NCBI GenBank assembly: GCA_003244035.1
Contig: QHBV01000012.1
Location: forward strand, 218 to 7,379
DNA length: 7,162 bases
Source of the DNA: Solirubrobacterales bacterium
Lineage (GTDB): Bacteria; Actinomycetota; Thermoleophilia; Solirubrobacterales; Solirubrobacteraceae
Direction: 5' to 3'
Notes under the pieces: model-generated
What the model was told of the DNA's origin: nothing
The model's input: the letters and a program-made list of their open reading frames with translations, nothing else
The model's database searches: none
Shown: positions 6,046 to 7,162 of the stretch, in pieces
Layout: each line of letters opens with the position of its first letter
Numbering within the stretch: position 1 is the stretch's first letter
Translations under genes and position numbers: made by a program

Positions 6046-6944
6046 CAGTGTCTCTCCAGGATCGGGACCCGGTCGGCGACCAGGCCGGGGGGCAGGATGT
6101 CGATCTCGGCGCCGGCGTCGAGCCGGTTCTGCAGGTCGCGGTGGGCGTCGCGGTCGTGTGCCCCGAGCATCTCCGTGGGCTCGGGCGGCGGCTCGTCCTC
6201 GACGAACACCTCGGTGCGGTACACCATCGTCCCCGCCACCGGGTGCAGCTCCAGCACGGCTGCCAGCAGCCGCATGCGACCGAACTTGCGATGCACCCGC
6301 AGCGCCGGATCGGAGAACTGGGCCACGCCGGTCAGGGTGCTCGCTCGGTAGGCCTCGAGCGCCAGGCCCTTGGCGGTGGTGCCCAGGCCGGGGATCGCCG
6401 AGCACAGCGACCAGCCCACCCAGCCGTCGGGAATCGGCGAGCGTGCCGCGCAGTAGCCCGCGACCGGGATCGGGCCCGTGTACCCCAGGCGCTCGGCCTC
6501 GCCCAGCACCGCCGGCAGCACGCTGGCGATGCGCGCCCCCGCCGCCGCCGAGACTCGATGGTCGGTGACGGCCTCAGCGGCCCGCTGCGGCGACAGCGTG
6601 ACCAGCAGGAAGGCGGACGGCAGCAGGCCCAGGTCGATCATCACCCAATTCTGCAACGGAATGCCCTTGGCGCCGAAGGCGGTCTGGTTGAGCACGTTGT
6701 AGACGCGCATCAGATCGGCGATCGTCCAGGGCCGGTCGTGCGGGGCCAGGAAGTCCAGGGTGGCGACCTCGACTCCCATCGGGCTGCGGTCCAGCTGGGC
6801 CAGCACCGAGTCGTGGGACACGAGCCACAGCCCGTAGCCGGCGTCGAGCAGCTGCTCGGCGGAGGCGGCGATGTCGGCTCGTGCGAGGGGCAAGGCGCGA
6901 GCGTAGCGACGGTGGCCACCATCGAGGGTGTCCGCCCTCACCAC
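6045..6944 (-). CDS. Conserved-looking protein of unknown function, coupled to argG
   Basis: I do not recognise this 299-aa protein. GTG 6944 is the first possible start after an in-frame TGA about 25 bases upstream; a second GTG follows directly at 6941. The nearest GAGGAG run is about 14 bases away, too far for a standard site. Visible features are a central block around MGVEVATLDFLAPHD and MRVYNVLNQTAFGAKGIP, then a hydrophobic stretch IDLGLLPSAFLLVTLSP too short to be a sure membrane span. Next come a Cys/aromatic segment (VAGYCAARSPIPDGWVGWS) and GLGTTAKGLALEAYRA followed by TLTGVAQFSDPALRVHRKFG. The last two stretches loosely recall the acetyl-CoA loop and final motif of GNAT acyltransferases, which is only a suggestion. 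No signal peptide is seen. The stop TGA shares its A with the argG ATG, so the two are probably co-translated and linked to arginine metabolism. It is certain to be coding by codon pattern and length; its function is open. Confidence 0.8.
   Translation of the reverse strand: MVRADTLDGGHRRYARALPLARADIAASAEQLLDAGYGLWLVSHDSVLAQLDRSPMGVEVATLDFLAPHDRPWTIADLMRVYNVLNQTAFGAKGIPLQNWVMIDLGLLPSAFLLVTLSPQRAAEAVTDHRVSAAAGARIASVLPAVLGEAERLGYTGPIPVAGYCAARSPIPDGWVGWSLCSAIPGLGTTAKGLALEAYRASTLTGVAQFSDPALRVHRKFGRMRLLAAVLELHPVAGTMVYRTEVFVEDEPPPEPTEMLGAHDRDAHRDLQNRLDAGAEIDILPPGLVADRVPILERH
6052..6057 (-). promoter_or_regulatory. argG: Ribosome binding site of argG inside the upstream gene
   Basis: GGAGAG on the minus strand lies 6 bases before ATG 6045 and within the last codons of the preceding gene. 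Together with the TGATG overlap it supports this start and translational coupling. Confidence 0.7.
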
Positions 6945-6994
6945 CGGGTCGATTACTGCTCCTCGTCATCTTCCACACCAGCGACGTCCGCCAG

Positions 6995-7162
6995 TCACAG
7001 GCTCGCCACGCGGGGCTGGTCGGGGAAGAAGGGCCACTCCTCAAAGGCCGTACATAACCCCGCGTCGTCGAGCTCGATGATCCACAGGTCGCGGTAGGTG
7101 CGCGTCACCGGGTCGCCGTAGTCGACCTGAAGCCGGGCCACGCCCGTCGCTCCGTCGGCGGC
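6995..7162 (-). CDS. NTF2/SnoaL-like domain protein, C-terminal part only
   Basis: The last 55 residues of a leftward gene whose start lies beyond the window's right end. The frame enters at the edge reading AADGATGVARLQVDYGDP, passes TYRDLWIIELDDAGLCTAFE and EWPFFPDQP, and stops at TGA 6997-6995. The YRDLW-x-hydrophobic-D-x-x-G-x-C-x-x-F-E-E-W-P-F pattern is typical of the final beta strands of SnoaL-like/NTF2-like proteins in high-GC bacteria. These are small cone-shaped proteins used as cyclases, isomerases or binding modules. Third codon positions are strongly G/C. Fifty bases separate it from the unknown gene, on the same strand and possibly in one transcript. No specific function can be assigned. 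Confidence 0.72.
   Translation of the reverse strand, partial: AADGATGVARLQVDYGDPVTRTYRDLWIIELDDAGLCTAFEEWPFFPDQPRVASL

Noticed and set aside
6048..7097. Long plus-strand open frame of about 350 codons at the right end
   Set aside because: It lies antisense to three leftward genes (argG 5' end, unknown protein, NTF2-like) whose translations have recognisable motifs or overlaps. Its own translation is low-complexity, rich in R, G, Q and H, as expected for a shadow in high-GC DNA.

Overview
The window is very GC-rich bacterial DNA (roughly 70% G+C by eye) with tightly packed genes and almost no spacers. Codon third positions are nearly all G or C. GTG starts, a GntR-type regulator and the style of the flavoprotein and NTF2-like proteins fit a high-GC actinomycete, possibly of the Thermoleophilia/Solirubrobacterales kind. 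The lineage is an inference. No rRNA, tRNA, insertion sequence, CRISPR array or phage gene was seen.

Left part (1-2980). An M20-family zinc peptidase/aminoacylase gene reads rightward (69-1346). It converges, with a single base between stop codons, on a leftward FAD-dependent oxidoreductase of the DAO/PuuB-like family (2712-1348). Between that oxidoreductase and the leftward regulator gene lies about 270 bp that is not plain spacer. It looks like the wreck of a B3/B4-domain (Phe-tRNA-synthetase-beta-like) gene, with an in-frame TAA at codon 22, a frame change and a large internal loss. Its start overlaps the stop of the regulator gene, so an ancestral operon of regulator, B3/B4 protein and flavoprotein is likely.

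Middle (2981-4766). A GntR/FCD-type regulator (leftward) and a stand-alone SIS-domain sugar isomerase/deglycase-like gene (rightward) diverge from a 97-bp region. That region is unusually AT-rich for this window and contains a 14-bp near-perfect palindrome, the obvious candidate operator for both directions.

Right part (4795-7162). Three leftward genes follow one another: the 3' end of an NTF2/SnoaL-like protein (cut by the window edge), an unrecognised 299-aa protein, and argG (argininosuccinate synthase). The unknown gene and argG share a base in a TGATG stop/start junction, so they are probably translationally coupled. This ArgG is a short, divergent form whose motifs look more like the Bacteroidetes-type enzyme than the E. 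coli or typical actinobacterial forms.

Taken together, the window joins an arginine-biosynthesis operon carrying an unknown partner to a small regulated catabolic locus (peptidase, amine-oxidising flavoprotein, SIS sugar isomerase/deglycase, GntR). The substrate of the catabolic locus cannot be fixed from sequence. An amino-sugar or Amadori-type compound is one speculative reading. No clearly new defence or mobile system is visible. The best leads are the argG-coupled unknown protein and the decayed B3/B4 gene.
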